Shown here in pieces: positions 46,463-60,178 of a stretch of 64,000 bases of DNA. The translations under genes were made by a program, and so were the position numbers. Location: the NCBI RefSeq assembly GCF_018687715.1, contig NC_056760.1, forward strand, positions 8,345,501-8,409,500, read 5' to 3'. The DNA comes from Carya illinoinensis. Lineage: Eukaryota > Streptophyta > Magnoliopsida > Fagales > Juglandaceae. How positions within the stretch are numbered: position 1 is the first letter of the stretch; each line of letters starts with the position of its first letter. The notes under the pieces were generated by a model, which was not told where the DNA came from, ran no database searches, and saw only the letters and a program-made list of their open reading frames with translations.

Positions 46463-49400
46463 AACAACAAGAGAAAAATACCGGGTGACCAGGGAGTGGC
46501 TATGGCAGAAGTACGAATAATGCATGATCAACTGATATTACCGTCCAGCCGATTTGCATGAATGGAGGCTCTTTTACGTCAGATGGTGGCAGCCCGAAAA
46601 ATGGTATCAGTGCAAGAAAGTGCAAAACAGACAGATCGACGGCTCAAAGAAATTGCGAATGATATATCTGGTTAAATTAATTCATGGAGGAAACTATCTC
46701 AGCCAATGCAGAACAAATGGTTTGAGAATGGCTGTCCAAATGGTTTGAAGGTCCAACAGCCATATATGGCTCTGTTACGCGTGAGGACGTTGAATTTAAT
46801 ATTAATTGGAGCACCCATGCTCCTTTCTTGACCATACGATATGAAGATATATACATTGCCAAAGTGATGATTTTAATGATCATATTTGGACCAACATTTG
46901 GTTTGCACGATAACAAAGGTTTTACCGATCCTATAATAGGCACCTCGAGCGGCTTATTCCAAATACGCACTCACTCACATTCCCAATGGATTTGACATGC
47001 TGATGGAGGTGGGCAGGCATGGCCTTACCTATATTTTAGTTCTAAAGGATGATCCACTACTGTTGACCAAGACTTCTTCTAACTTTGAATTCCCAGCCTG
47101 ATTTTCTTTTTCTTTGTTTTTATCCGAGAGTTGAATTTAGTCAGGTATTCAAGGTACATACGTAGTGAATGGTGACGGGATTTCCTTATAGATTCGGGCA
47201 TCAAGTAGGCCCGGCCTATACAAGTATTATGGGCCACATTGTTCTTTCCCCAGCGATATCTTACGAAGTGGTCGTGCCCAGAACTGATTCACTCTCTCTT
47301 TGATCTGGTCCATGGTTTTGAACTTCAATTATATAATTGAGGTATTGGTCCGAACACATGTTGTTATTATTATTATAATTGTTGATATTTTGAGGTTGAG
47401 ATATTGGTCTGTCACATTGATTTTCTCTTCTGAGAATGCAATTAAGCTAGAGATTAGTATCTTCCCATATAATAGAGGTAAGTTGGAGGTGTCGTTGGAG
47501 TCCACTAGACCTATCGAGGAGGAATCGCAATCACTCGGCCTATATTATGGTGGAAGCACAATCTTTCTATCTGAAGCCGCCCACTTATAAAACTGCATCC
47601 ATGTTTGGTAAGTCAGTTACATTAAGATTTTTAGGCTCGTAACACTATAAGGTTTGAAAACTTTAGAGATCATGACATTAATATTCCACACCAAATATTG
47701 TAGGTGGTCCCCATTTACGTACAGTACTGCCTAAGATTTGGATGATACAAGGATAAACAAGCTGGGAAACAAAAGCAATATTGCAGGAGTATATATGGAC
47801 TTTTTGTAAGTGGAAGAATATATATATATATAATGATGTGCACGAACCACACCAATTGTCAAAAATCTAATGAATAATGGTTTGAATATTACCCCATTTT
47901 CCTATATACCTTTGCTTTCCATTAGCTCTCATCTTTAATGGGTTTTGATTCGATTATGAAACGATCGAGTACTTCATGAGCATGATGATATCCTAATTTT
48001 TGGTCTAGTACTACTCCACCACTATATATATCCTATGTGATTGTGGGAGGGTATATTAATGATGCGAGGCCTCCCGCTCCCTAGTCTATCTATCTATCTT
48101 GTTTGTCACAAGAGTGTGGGAGTGGGACCTTCCTGAAAGGGAAGAATATTTTGTAAGAAATCAAGAAAAGAAGCAACATCGATCAATTTTTTGGGGGTCC
48201 AGACGGCCATAGGCATTTAATAGGATCCATGAAATTATAAATGGCTTTTGTCTACATGACCCATCTCATGATCATCCCCATCAAACCCCACGCTAAGTGC
48301 GTGTAATATGGAATATGGATAGATCTACGAAGTGGACAACTTTTATGACACACCTTTCCATGTCTTTACTCTAGCGGGGCCAAGTCTAATCAAGGTTGTA
48401 AAGATTAAGGGCACAAGACATGGCCGGGACTGGATGCTGGCCGGGATCCCTCCCAGACCATTTGAGTCATGATCAGCTTGGGTCCCAATCCTAAGGAAAA
48501 ACAGATACAAATAATCAAGTGCATGGGTGTTTTTTCCCATCGTTGTCCTAATATATATATATATATAGTTTCTCGGTGGGGAGTTGGCTACATATATCAT
48601 GTGAGAAAATATGTTATTAGACTGTACTGAATAGTCTGTTCGATCTGTTGATCTGTCTCTCTTCTCTTCTTTATCATCATGTATAGCCATCTTTTCAAAG
48701 CTTTGTGGGGGCTTATTTATCAAATTAAGCATCAATATTATCCTTTAAAATGCCCAAAATATAAGCTTATTCCAGCTATCCCACATGATCATGACCCATA
48801 TATGCTTATCTTGCATATATGTATGCTTAATTGCTTCTTGATTTATTTGGGTTTTTAATTTCAAATATTGCATCTGATCTTTTGGTTGACAATCAAGATC
48901 AGATGGGGCCGGGCCAGTATCGTCACATGTTGTTATCATGATCTTATGCTGAAACTTATAAATTAGATCCATCACTAACAATTGATTTTTCTTTGATCTG
49001 TCCCCAATCAATACGTCGTCCACCCAAAACTTATAATATTAGACAATACGAACGTACACCAATCAAGGCTAAATTATCCTATATATTGGAATATTGCATG
49101 CGTTAGCCATATATTGTTGACTTCATTGTTTAATTCCAACGAGGATCGGACGATCGAACTCGTGAATTGTTTATTTCTTACAAATAGAAAATTCATTATT
49201 TTTCTTTGGTATCGGTCTTAGTACGTACGTGGATGATGCCGGATCATGATGGTTATCGATAAGTATAATTAGTGACCTAAGATATTAGAGAACAAAATGA
49301 TGATGATCATCAGTTGTTGCAACATTACGCATCCTACGAACAGTTGTTAATTTGTCCCTTAGGCGCCATAGATTCTCATCATGACCTGCTGGTACGTCCT

Positions 49401-49915
49401 ATACAACTTTGATTAACCTAGCTGCTAGCTAGCTGATTTAATGTCCGGGGCTCTGTTAATTAATAGATCGACGGTCGAAACTGGCCGGAATGAAAATGAT
49501 GTGGGTTGTTTGGAAATTGGAATTGTATCATTAAAATTCAATAAATAATTCTTAATTTGTAGAGTTGTTTTTGGTTTTCGTTTCTTCATGCTGGTCAAAA
49601 GGCAATGCAATTGGCAATATTATCATATGATATGAATTAGGTGCAACATGATGTGTGCCTCATAATTGGGCGGTTTTGTAGATCGCCATAATCAAAGACC
49701 TTTTATTAAAAAAAAAAAAAAAAAACAAACTAATAACTAATTACCACTATGATCATGATCTTGAGATATGTTTTGTAATTAATCTTCTTCTAAAGATATG
49801 GTTAAATTAATTAAATTCCAATTTTAAATCATCATCTCATCGGCTTACAACTTCTTGATGCAATTCCTAGGAAAAGGAAAACCCACCATTTTTTTTCTTT
49901 TAATTAATTTAATAG

Positions 49916-49946
<31 letters not shown>

Positions 49947-50746
49947 GATTGAATACATGGAGAGAGAGAGAGAGACAGAGACAGAGAGAGCTTTGAAAGA
50001 AACAAAACCACAAGGCGCTATAGCTGCAGTCACCATCGAAATGATGCATGCTGGGTGGAAATTAGTTTAACTGAACTTTCTTTCGCCAACCAGTTATTAA
50101 AAAAAAAAAGAAATTGAGGAAGAGAGTTACGAAAGGAACTCGATACTGATCCATGGAATTTCTTAAGCAAAAATGGAAAGCTGCTCTTAATTTTGAAAGT
50201 CACATGCAGCCTGCAAAGGAGGACAAAATGTCGACATAGGCAGCATGTATGGCTGGCTGGGTCCCCACTCAACCAAAATCACAGGACATGTACATGAAAT
50301 CTTTATGATCATCCAAATTAATTAATTAATGTTGCTTTCATTTAACCCACCATGATCAATATCTTTTTTCTTTTCTTTTTTTTTTTAATTAAAAAATAAT
50401 AATCTATTCAATCTTATCTGAAAAAATTATTCTCTCCCATCAAGTACTAATGTGGACCCCAATTGCAGCGCGTATCACCATGTCAGTATCAAGCTGACAA
50501 CGAGTCATGTGGCACTATATAATATATATATAATTGGAATATTATGAGTCAAAAACAAAGTAATTATCACGAGAAAACACTAAAACAGCATGAATGATAA
50601 CTTCTCCTTTTGGGTAACTTGCACAAAACCTCGCCGTATCTACCTTTATTTATAAATAATGCTCATTAGTCATGAGATGGATGCAGCCTGCGGGCGTCAA
50701 ATATATAATTATTTCTGTACATGCGTCACCTAATCATCATCATCAT

Positions 50747-50749
<3 letters not shown>

Positions 50750-50787
<38 letters not shown>
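50750..50787. repeat. (TA)19 microsatellite
   Basis: Perfect TA run; a likely polymorphic marker. Confidence 0.9.
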
Positions 50788-50790
<3 letters not shown>

Positions 50791-51811
50791 TCTACTTTAA
50801 ATATTAGCGATGCCGCCTGGGAATCATATATATATATATATATGTTATGATGCAGTCCAACTATAGAAATCGTTTATTTTAAGTTGATTGAATTGTTCAT
50901 ATTAATATCTGGTACGGCTGAGATTTGGTCCTAAAGTCCAATATTGAGACCGCTTAATTTCTTAACGTGCCCATGAATATGGGAGCATAATTACCTGCTC
51001 GATCCGTTCTAGGTTTAATTAATTATCGATCTTTGACCCAAATTAAAATAAGATGAGTTATATTTACAAGTTAATCTAGATAACGCATGCACGTAATTAA
51101 TAAAATGTTTACATATTAAACAAAAAGTTCTTATCAAAATGAGTATTATTGTCATAAATAATTTTTTTTCATTACATATAACTTGACATAAATACTATTT
51201 TTTTTTTAAGTGAATAGAATAACTCTTAAAGATAAAGCAATCATAAAATCACCTTGATTTATGCAACTGCAATTAGATTATTAACTTCATCAGAAATAAA
51301 AACGAAAATGACAGCATAACATGAATATTTTTTTTTTAATTTTAAAATACAATATATTTTTTTTTCTAATTTTAAATAATTCTTAATCCATTAAAATAAT
51401 AATGCAGTCTAGAAAGTGACATGTGCAATGTACAGCTAGCTAGCTAGCAAGCATGCATATCATGCAATATTGCAATTAGGTGATTTGAAGCTATTTCATC
51501 ATGCCGACTTGCGTGACGGTTTGCATATATACATAATTAGGCTTTTGTTAGATGAATTATTATGGCAAACAATTATCAAAATGCTTTTCTATGGCCATTC
51601 CGCACTAACCATCTGATATGACAAACAACTCACCAAGCATGCATGACGGAAAATATTTCCTCTAAAAAAAATCTTCATCCGTAGAATTATTCGAATTGTA
51701 ATTCATGTCATGCAAGGTAAATATATATATATATATATATATACCAGATCAAGCGAGGTAAATAATATATATGACGTATAAATCCATCGTAAATCCCTGG
51801 TATATATATAT

Positions 51812-51815
<4 letters not shown>

Positions 51816-51875
<60 letters not shown>
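51816..51875. repeat. (AG)30 microsatellite
   Basis: Sixty bases of perfect AG repeats, a type of sequence bound by plant BPC GAGA factors. It is about 8.3 kb from the nearest supported gene. Confidence 0.95.
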
Positions 51876-51877
<2 letters not shown>

Positions 51878-53103
51878 GGAAAGTGTTACAGATTACAAGA
51901 TAAATTGGTACTCGTGGTGCGTCCAAATTAACTCATGAACAAATATGAATTCTTATATAGAATATTTATTGTGAAGAAAATTCTGATGATAATCAGTGAG
52001 TCAAGGTGATGGTACGTTGAAATTCCTGGGATCGATGGATCGAGGACCATCACGGAAATGCCCATCGATCCATCCATCCCACCTCATGATTGCTGCTTAA
52101 TAATTAATAATTAGTTTCAAACTTATTTGAATGAATCAGCTAGCATGCATTAATTGACGAGGAAATTAAGCTTACAATGCTGCCAACATGCAATTCAAAA
52201 TAATCTGCAAGCCTGCGAGAGAGACCCAACTAACAATTAATTAATTTATACGCACGCGCGTACAACACCTCCAAAACGAGCTGACTAGTAGCTAGCTGCG
52301 TATTTAGTGGGGCATGATGCAGTACGACCCCGGCCAACACACTTAATTTTTGTCGGCACTGCGTGCGTACAGCGCGCGCGTCTGTTCGAGGTTTAGCTTA
52401 TAAGCTGGCAGCACTACTACCACGCAAGTACACACGAAACTACAAAGCTGGACGCAAAGTACTCTTTAACTATATTTGTTTTGATAATTAAACCGATCCT
52501 CCTGACGCACGCACAAACAAACAAATGCGCGCGCGCACACACACATGATCGAATCATCGATATTGCACACCTAAAGAACGTACGCCTAGCTAGTGCAGTC
52601 GTTCGTGCCGCTTGTACTCCTCGATCGACGTTTTTCTAGGGTTTTGATATCTTTTAATTTAACTTATTGGCGTATCTTATATACATCATGCAATCCATAA
52701 CACCCTATATATATAAGCCCACGGCACCCACCCCCTAATTTTAAAATATATGAGCATTTGTTAAAGGTAGAGCCATCTCCATAGATCAGTTTAGTTAGTG
52801 GACACTGTCAAAAAAAAAAAGTTTAGTTAGTGGAAGCAACGTACTAAGTATTTTTATATTGCTGTTATCTATCCTGTACCTCCAATATGTATCCATTACA
52901 CTTATCTTCTTCTTCCTTTTTAAAAAATTAAAAACTGGCGTGTAAATTAAAGCTGGTTGCCTATTTAGCTTAAACTAATCCCTGTAGTTTTCATTTCCAC
53001 ATCAACGTTATTCACATAATCTAACTGTACTTTAATTTCGATCAGCCCCTTAATTAATTTGTAATCGTTAAGAAAGCTAGCTAGCTATTTGATTAGGGAC
53101 ATA

Positions 53104-53533
53104 GGAACAGCATGAATTATATTATAATATTATGTATCTCCTAACGATTTTGATTTTTCTTCACGTGTGAGTATTCGCTAATACTTTTAAGGGTTGGTTT
53201 AAATTTTGAGATGAGATGATATGAGATAATTTTAACTAAAAAAATAGAAACAGCATGAATTATATTATAATATTATGTATCTCCTAACGATTTTGATTTT
53301 TCTTCATGTGTGAGTATTCGCTAATACTTTTAAGGGTTAGTTTAGATTTTGAGATGAGATGAGATAGGATGATTTTAGATAAAAAAAATAGGAACAACAT
53401 GAATTATATTATAATATTATGTATCTCCTAACGATTTTGATTTTTCTTCACGTGTGAGTATTCGCTAATACTTTTAAAGGTTGGTTTAGATTTTGAGATG
53501 AGATGATTTTAGATAAAAATAAAAAATAAAAGT
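53104..53533. repeat. 143-bp tandem triplication
   Basis: Three copies start at about 53104, 53247 and 53391, with spacing of 143 and 144. Each holds CATGAATTATATTATAATA, CTAACGATTTTGATTTTTCT and the first ~50 bp of a MITE (GGTTTAGATTTTGAGATGAG). Copies differ by a few bases. Only the last copy continues into the rest of the MITE. Confidence 0.92.
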
Positions 53534-53689
53534 TAAATAAATTATTATTATTATTATTATTTTAGAATTTAAAAAGATTGAATTGGAATTTTAAAAAATT
53601 AAATAATTATTTATTATATTTTATGTAAAAATTTGAGAAAATTGTAATGATAAGATAAGATTAAATGAAATGCATTTCGAATCCAAACG
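53479..53689. mobile_element. MITE of the GAGATGAGATG type
   Basis: The left end GGTTGGTTTAGATTTTGAG and the right end (reverse complement GTTTGGATTCGAAATGCATT) are imperfect inverted repeats. An AT-rich core with AATTATTATT runs between. Related to 35345-35518. No clean target duplication was found, perhaps because of the triplication. Confidence 0.6.
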
Positions 53690-56600
53690 AAATAATTCAT
53701 TATATGATCAAGCTGATCAATCTACATTCTGATTGAGTATGCTCCATTTGTTTTATCAAACCATGGTTGATGGAGGTCTTTTTAAATACTAATAGTGGCA
53801 AAGCCGAGGGTACATTGTCCACGGCCAACAAAAACTTGATCAGTATATGTAACTGCTACAACAACGACACTAATGTTCCAGCTTGGCTAATTATCAGGTG
53901 TTAATTAGGAAAGGTTCATGATCATGAGGCCGACAGCTGATCAGAAACAAATTAAGAATTAGGTTATTGATTGTTTAGATTTGCATATATATCGTAGTGC
54001 GTGCATGGCATGATGGGGTATTGCATTAACAGGCGGCCGATAGGTTTCTCTAAAATTAATGCTCCTCCAAAAAACTCTCTAATGTCTTTGTCACAGTTAA
54101 ACTAGTGAGATAAAGCAGAACAGATAGTTGGATCCATGCCATCAAGCCTAGGTTACCGGTCATGCATATCCAAAAAGCTCAAACTTATTAGGAAATATGC
54201 CTGATCATAGCCTAGTGGTGAACGAACCAGAGATGTCATGAGATCTTCAAGATCAAAACTCAAAAAGAGGAGCATGACATCAGGAGATTCGAAGGCGATC
54301 GAGCCTCTATATATAATTATTAATTAATGGAAGTTATCGATATCATATGACTCTGTTTAAATGCTAATTTAATATTTTTTCAGATCATCCATAAATAATA
54401 ATAAAATAATTTATAAATAATAATAAAATAATTTAAAAATAACTGTGTTTCTAAACATACCCTTATATACGCATGGTACAGTGCTTGCTTGATCAACCTG
54501 ACATCGGTTAAATTATTAGAGGTGTTGAAACCTTTGTGTACGTTTTTAAAAGTTGCAAAATTATATATGTAATATTATACAATCATATATATTTATATAT
54601 ATATAATCCATGTTTCTAGGTAGATAGCTAGCTAGCTAGTCATAAGATAAAGTTGTGGATTAAAATTTAATTGTAATCGTGATCACGTACGGCGTAGTAT
54701 TCCACATCCTAAACGGTACCATATTTACAACAATCTTTCCCCCCAAAATACCGCTTAATTTCTATGTAAATAAATAAGGTTCCAAACTTGGGAGGAATGG
54801 AAGGATATGACTTTGACCACATTTGATCCACACATATAATCCGGTTCAAGACGTCCACAACTGAAATTACAGGTCGTCGATCGATCATGATCTCGCATTA
54901 ATAATGTGTTAAGAGTATAGACGTTTCTTTAACGGTACGTTGATTTATTATTTTTTTTTTTCACCCAAAATTCATTAACTTGCCAATGCAAAGCCGTATA
55001 CGTCGTGATGGGATGGTCAAACTGAATAGAACACTCGAGAATGTCTTCGATCAAAACGTACGCAATGAATGTATGCATGAAAATTCAAAAACCGCAACTT
55101 GTCCAAACGTTATGGCAAAAACAAAAGCAAGAAATTAGGCATTAATTACCGGTAAGAAACGCCTTTCGGTCCTTAGCTTTCTTAGGCATAGTACTATATA
55201 TATATATATATTCACAAGCAAGCAAGTTGGCTAGAATCACCTCTAAGCGTGCCTCAGTCTAAAGCCTTGGCATCATTCAAATTTATATGCTTGTCAATCA
55301 AATCGCTTTCAGACTTAACCGCGCAGCTAGGCAAGGAATCCTTATACCAATTACCTAAGATCATCTATCCCCTCTTAAACATTAAATATTGGATCTAGCT
55401 TCGGTAACGAGGAAGGAGCACTCTCTAATAAATATAGCTCCTCCTAAATATAATCTTAATAAAGGTTTTAGACTGTCATAAATATATACTAAAATTCAAG
55501 AAAAAGAAAAAAAGATTAACAAAAATCATGTTGAGGAGAATAAAGTTAAATCATAAGGTAAGATGTGACCCTAATTTCAAAGATAAATACGGGGGCCGGG
55601 AGACATTAAAGGATGAACAAATGGAAATTAGTTTCGAGTTTAGTCAAAGAAAGGGACATGAGATAACATTTTGAAAAGAAATAATCAAAGCTAGATAGGT
55701 AAGGATGCAGTCCAATTTTTTCTTGGTTTTCCATTTACGAAAAAGATGGATGCATATCATAGATTTTTGGACAAATAGACCGTAGGATAAAAAGCCAAAC
55801 AAGTACTACGTACGTATACCCTACCAATAATCGTGAAGTTTGTTTCCAACTAGTATATATGGCGACAAAAATAATTCACATCCACATCATTAAACACATA
55901 GAAAGCTGTAAACAAACAAATAATGGCCCACTATTTACTTTAGGGGAGGGCAGGCCGTGGTGACATTAATTTCGCTAAAGTACATGACTGATGACAGCAC
56001 CCAAGTCTATATTAATAGGTACAAAATTCTCACTATCGTGTTTCAGGCGGCCAGCAGCAGCCTCCAAAAGAGAAAAAATTCTAATTGAAAATGACGTGCC
56101 CAATCAAATTGGTTGGGTTCCCATTATTGTTGTTTGTTGTGTGTTTGTGTGGGCGCGCTGTCAATTAATTATAAGTTTGATCGTACTCAAATCATTGTCA
56201 GACCGATGCGCACACATGACTTTATCAAATGGAATTCCGTAGAAACACCACTGACTAATTACATGCTTAATTGGGCTGGCAAGATGTGATATTTGTCCAA
56301 TATTAAGTTGTTCGTGTTCAAGATTAATTTTGGGGATTTTTATGAGCAGAAAAAGAGGAAAATCACTGTATCATGAGTACGCGTCTTGTCATGATTTAAC
56401 TTTGTTCATATGGTACGGGACAAAAGAAAGATCAATTTTCTAACTTGTCAGATGATTCTAGACTAATAATAAATTTCGAGGAAACTCACAACTGTAGGTA
56501 CTGGTGCTTGATGTTAATCTACACACACACATATATATATATATATAGTACTTTAATTTTGTTTTGCCCTGTGTGAAGAGACATGATCCATCCAAAATTG

Positions 56601-57509
56601 ATCAATGGTTTTTCTTTCTTTTTTAGGTTTTCCATAAGTAAGTTTTCAGGATAATGCATGGAAATTGTTTATTAAATTAAAGTTTTCTAATTTATACGAT
56701 ATTTGACGTGCACTATTAAAAAAAGTGTTTAGTTATTGTCAACTATTTCTTATGAAAATGTTTAATTTTTGTTAAAATAAATATATTTTCATTATAAACA
56801 ATTCGTTTTATTATAAATAACTCGTCATAATTATTTTTTTTTATAGATAAAAGTCAATATTCGTAACAGTTGCAATGAAATTAATACCTGAGCTATGATT
56901 TTTCCTTCAAGAAATAAGTTACAAAATCATGTAATTTGACATGAAGAAACGTGGAATACATAAAGTGTGAAACCAACGATAATTTGAACTAATTTAGGTT
57001 AATGATTCTTTTAAATATATATATATATATATAGAAACATGAGTTAATTACTATTACCCGGCCTCTCGATCGAGGTGATCATGTATGGGTGGCATCCACG
57101 AACAAACTACATGAGACATCTTAATGGTGGTGTCAAATCATTTTGATCTCAATGAGCGATCGAGGACTTTTCTTTCTAATTGGCCGGTATGGTTTCTTTA
57201 TCAATTAGGTCAACAATCACAGCTTAAGCATATAATATATATACATATATATATATATATGTCCTAAAATTAAGGTTTTTGGAGGGACCCGGATTCTCCC
57301 TTTTTTTTCCACTTTCAAAGAAAAGCATAAGAACTTTATATCAATGACTTGTATTTAACTATATTATATCATTTAGCTGCCCTAGCTGGCCACTTCATAA
57401 AGTTCTACAAAATTGCGTTGAAGTGGATTTTGTTTCATCTCATGTTTACAGGATCACGTTTTCATGAGAGGCATCAAACGTATTAAGAAAAGATCAGCAT
57501 ATCCACTAT

Positions 57510-57546
<37 letters not shown>

Positions 57547-59290
57547 GTCATCTAAAAGTTTGTGGCACAAGTTCCTTAATTTTCTTTTGGCCTTTTCTTT
57601 TTGTGGGTGCTTTTTTTGACCATCCAAGCTGCAACAAGGTTAACATCATAAGGGAAGGACAACATGAAGGTGCAAATTCTAGGTTGTCAAAAACCCACAT
57701 TAGGAGGCCACCTTAGCACGTCTCAACTTTTTGAATCATCATAGAATCTTCCGAGATAAGAAAGTATTAGATTAATTTTGTATATCTCAATAAAAGAAAA
57801 AGATCGGCCGATTATAGTGGCTATTGATGTTAAAAACACTACTTTCACATGGGAGGTGGGCAATGTTTTTTAAATTTTTTATATTTTATTTTGGTCGGAG
57901 GAGCGATCGATCGTACGTGGACGTGTGGCGATATCTAAACATGCCTTGGAAAATTCATATGGGTTAATGACATGCAGGATGTACCACGCTAGCTAACGCA
58001 ACCAAAATGGATTTTCATAGGTAGGTTTGGACTTTACTTGAGAGTTTGTCATGTTAGGAGACAAATTTGCTGAAGTTTGTGAACACGTTAATTTCAATGT
58101 TTCGACTGATCCCATCGGCCATGCCTTCCTATTCATCTAAAATAATATTCAAATATTGCGCTCTTATGCAATTTGACATTTTATATTTTATCATGCACGT
58201 ATTTATATATAATCTATCCATTATTATATATAAGTTTCCTAGGATATCTAGATCGTCACGCATTGTGCACAACAACTCATCCACATCTGTTGAAATCATG
58301 AGTTTTTATTAATCGGGAAATGAAATTTTAGGTGTTTAATATGTAATTAAAGATATAAATATAAATTGTTCATGAAAAGTATATAATTCTGAATTCTATA
58401 TATCTAATAAAAATAAATAAGTAAAATATAAGATTTGGGCTGTTGATCTAGCAAGCTCCCTCATGATCTAAAGATTACTTTTGCTTGTGTTGGTTATCAA
58501 ACCATTTTATGATCGTTTAATTTTGTTAGCTTTTTGTTTTCTTTTGAGGTGGTTAAAGTATAGCTAGCTAGCTAGCTTTGAAGGGTGTGGAGAACTGTGT
58601 GGGATGATGAAAGCAAGCAATAAAAGCAATAATAGAAGAGATTGGAGAGAAAAATAGAAGATGATGGGATCGAGGATGGAATCCATACGTGTATATTTAC
58701 TTGCTTACTTTTTTGGTTGGCAACTCCTTTTCTTTCTTTCCTTCTTTCTTTCTTTAATTTATCTAGGAGCTATAGCTAGCTATCTCTGATCTCTTTCTTT
58801 TCATTATATATCGTAGCGTGCGTGCTTGTTGGGAGGAATACTTTTCAAGATATTTGATGTTAGATAGACTCGGACACGGCGTGATCAATGAACTGTTCCA
58901 TCACTTCCCACTCCATTTTTAATTGGTCAATTTCTTATCATTAATATGGTTGCAAGATTTGGCTCTTTATTTGGTAAGGGGTGGGGAACCAAGTGCTGTT
59001 GCTCAAAATCATGGGCATCAATTTTCAGACTTTTTAGCAACTCTTTCATTTCCTTAATTTCTTAGTCAATTTTTTTTTTCTTTTTTACTTATAACATATA
59101 TATATATATATATATATAATGCTTTGCCCCCATGTCCTTCACGTTATAATTGTACCCAAATCCAAAAGCTTCAAGGTCCCCACCACACTGAAAAATTGAT
59201 CTAACCTAGAACTTCTCTATGTAAGCAATAGGGACTAGAGGGAGGTACCTTAATTCACAAGGTAGGTAGATGAGACTGATCCGTATAAAT
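53690..59290. other. Intergenic, no gene seen
   Basis: Contains several (TA)n runs (near 55200, 56530, 57020, 57245 and 57515), GCTAGCTAGC-rich stretches and AT-rich repeats. A short frame at 58067-58312 has no recognisable family features. Confidence 0.5.
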
Positions 59291-59295
59291 TTTCA

Positions 59296-59758
59296 AACAC
59301 GTGTTACTGTGGGCTTGAAAATAATTACTGAAACGGACACAAAGATTATTTGAATGTTTAGGAAAGAATTGGAATCATAATCTTGTGCAGTGCATTCAAT
59401 GCATGTTGCCCTCTCCTAGTTCCCACCCACATGCGATGTACACTCTCCAAAAAAACAAAAAGAAAAATATGATTCCTGCCTAGTTGTCCGTACACACAAC
59501 CCGGTTAAAATAAGCAGAAAAGGGTCCCACCTTGATATCCCTCCACGTGTCACAAAAGTGGGTCCCATCTATTACATCAACAGTTATTTTTTTATTTATT
59601 TAAAATCAAATAATTTTAAATCGATTTTAATACTTAAAGGGTAGCGCAAATTAGGTGATAATTTAATTTATATATCCGTTCAATCTTTCTGCTTTGGACC
59701 CTAGCATCTTCGTACGTGGCGGAGCTTTGTTGAGACACCACTTGGGCCATTACGTGGC
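59296..59758. promoter_or_regulatory. ACGTG-core cluster upstream of the RING gene
   Basis: ACGTG-core motifs lie at AACACGTGTT (59296-59305, palindromic G-box), CCACGTGTCA (59543-59552) and two ACGTGGC (59714-59720, 59752-59758). They are 420 to 885 bp upstream of the start codon. bZIP and PIF-type factors bind such sites in plants; use here is inferred. Confidence 0.55.
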
Positions 59759-60058
59759 GGATGTGCCGCATGTCCTTGACCGGGCGTTGTCACAGCACGT
59801 TAGATGTTATCGGCAGACAAGCACAGTAACGTGAACTTCCCTAAAAGTCCCTAAATGTCTGGTACAATTTCGGAAACACATTAGTACGTACTACGAAATT
59901 AGTATATAAAAATATAATAATCACTATATGTATCTATATATATATATGATGGAATTTCGGTCTCAGAAAGTGTTTGACTCTCCCTATCTAAAACCACAAA
60001 CCAAAGCCTAAAAAACTCATTATTTCCATCCAGCCTTCCTAGTCGCCACCTCTATTGC

Positions 60059-60115
60059 ATGCTCTGCCTCATCCTCTCCTCATTGTCTCTCTGTCTCTCT
60101 CTGCACAAACCATAA
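60059..60115 (+). other. Candidate uORF of the RING gene
   Basis: ATG at 60059 opens an 18-codon frame (MLCLILSSLSLCLSLHKP) that stops at 60113-60115, 63 bp before the main ATG. It counts only if the transcript starts further upstream. Confidence 0.45.
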
Positions 60116-60178
60116 AAACGAAGCGAGAAGAGAGTGGCTGCACGATTCACAGAAAAGGGCCAAGGAATACCAACTTTC

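Larger units (their letters stand above)
46463..53100. other. Long intergenic region with microsatellites
   Basis: No gene is supported. The region holds (TA)n runs near 48550, 49919, 50750, 50827 and 51720, GA runs near 49960, a long (AG)30 at 51816 and mixed GC/AC repeats near 52530. Frames up to 130 codons have no recognisable domain. A TATATATATAAG near 52707 resembles a TATA box, but no product downstream was identified. Confidence 0.5.

Noticed and set aside
46204..46470. Minus-strand frame with leucine-rich pattern resembling an LRR
   Set aside because: The pattern is weak and the frame lies across an inverted repeat; no NB-ARC or further LRRs nearby.
52707..52720. TATA-box-like TATATATATAAG in the long gene-free region
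   Set aside because: TA repeats are frequent here and no transcript or conserved small RNA was recognised downstream.
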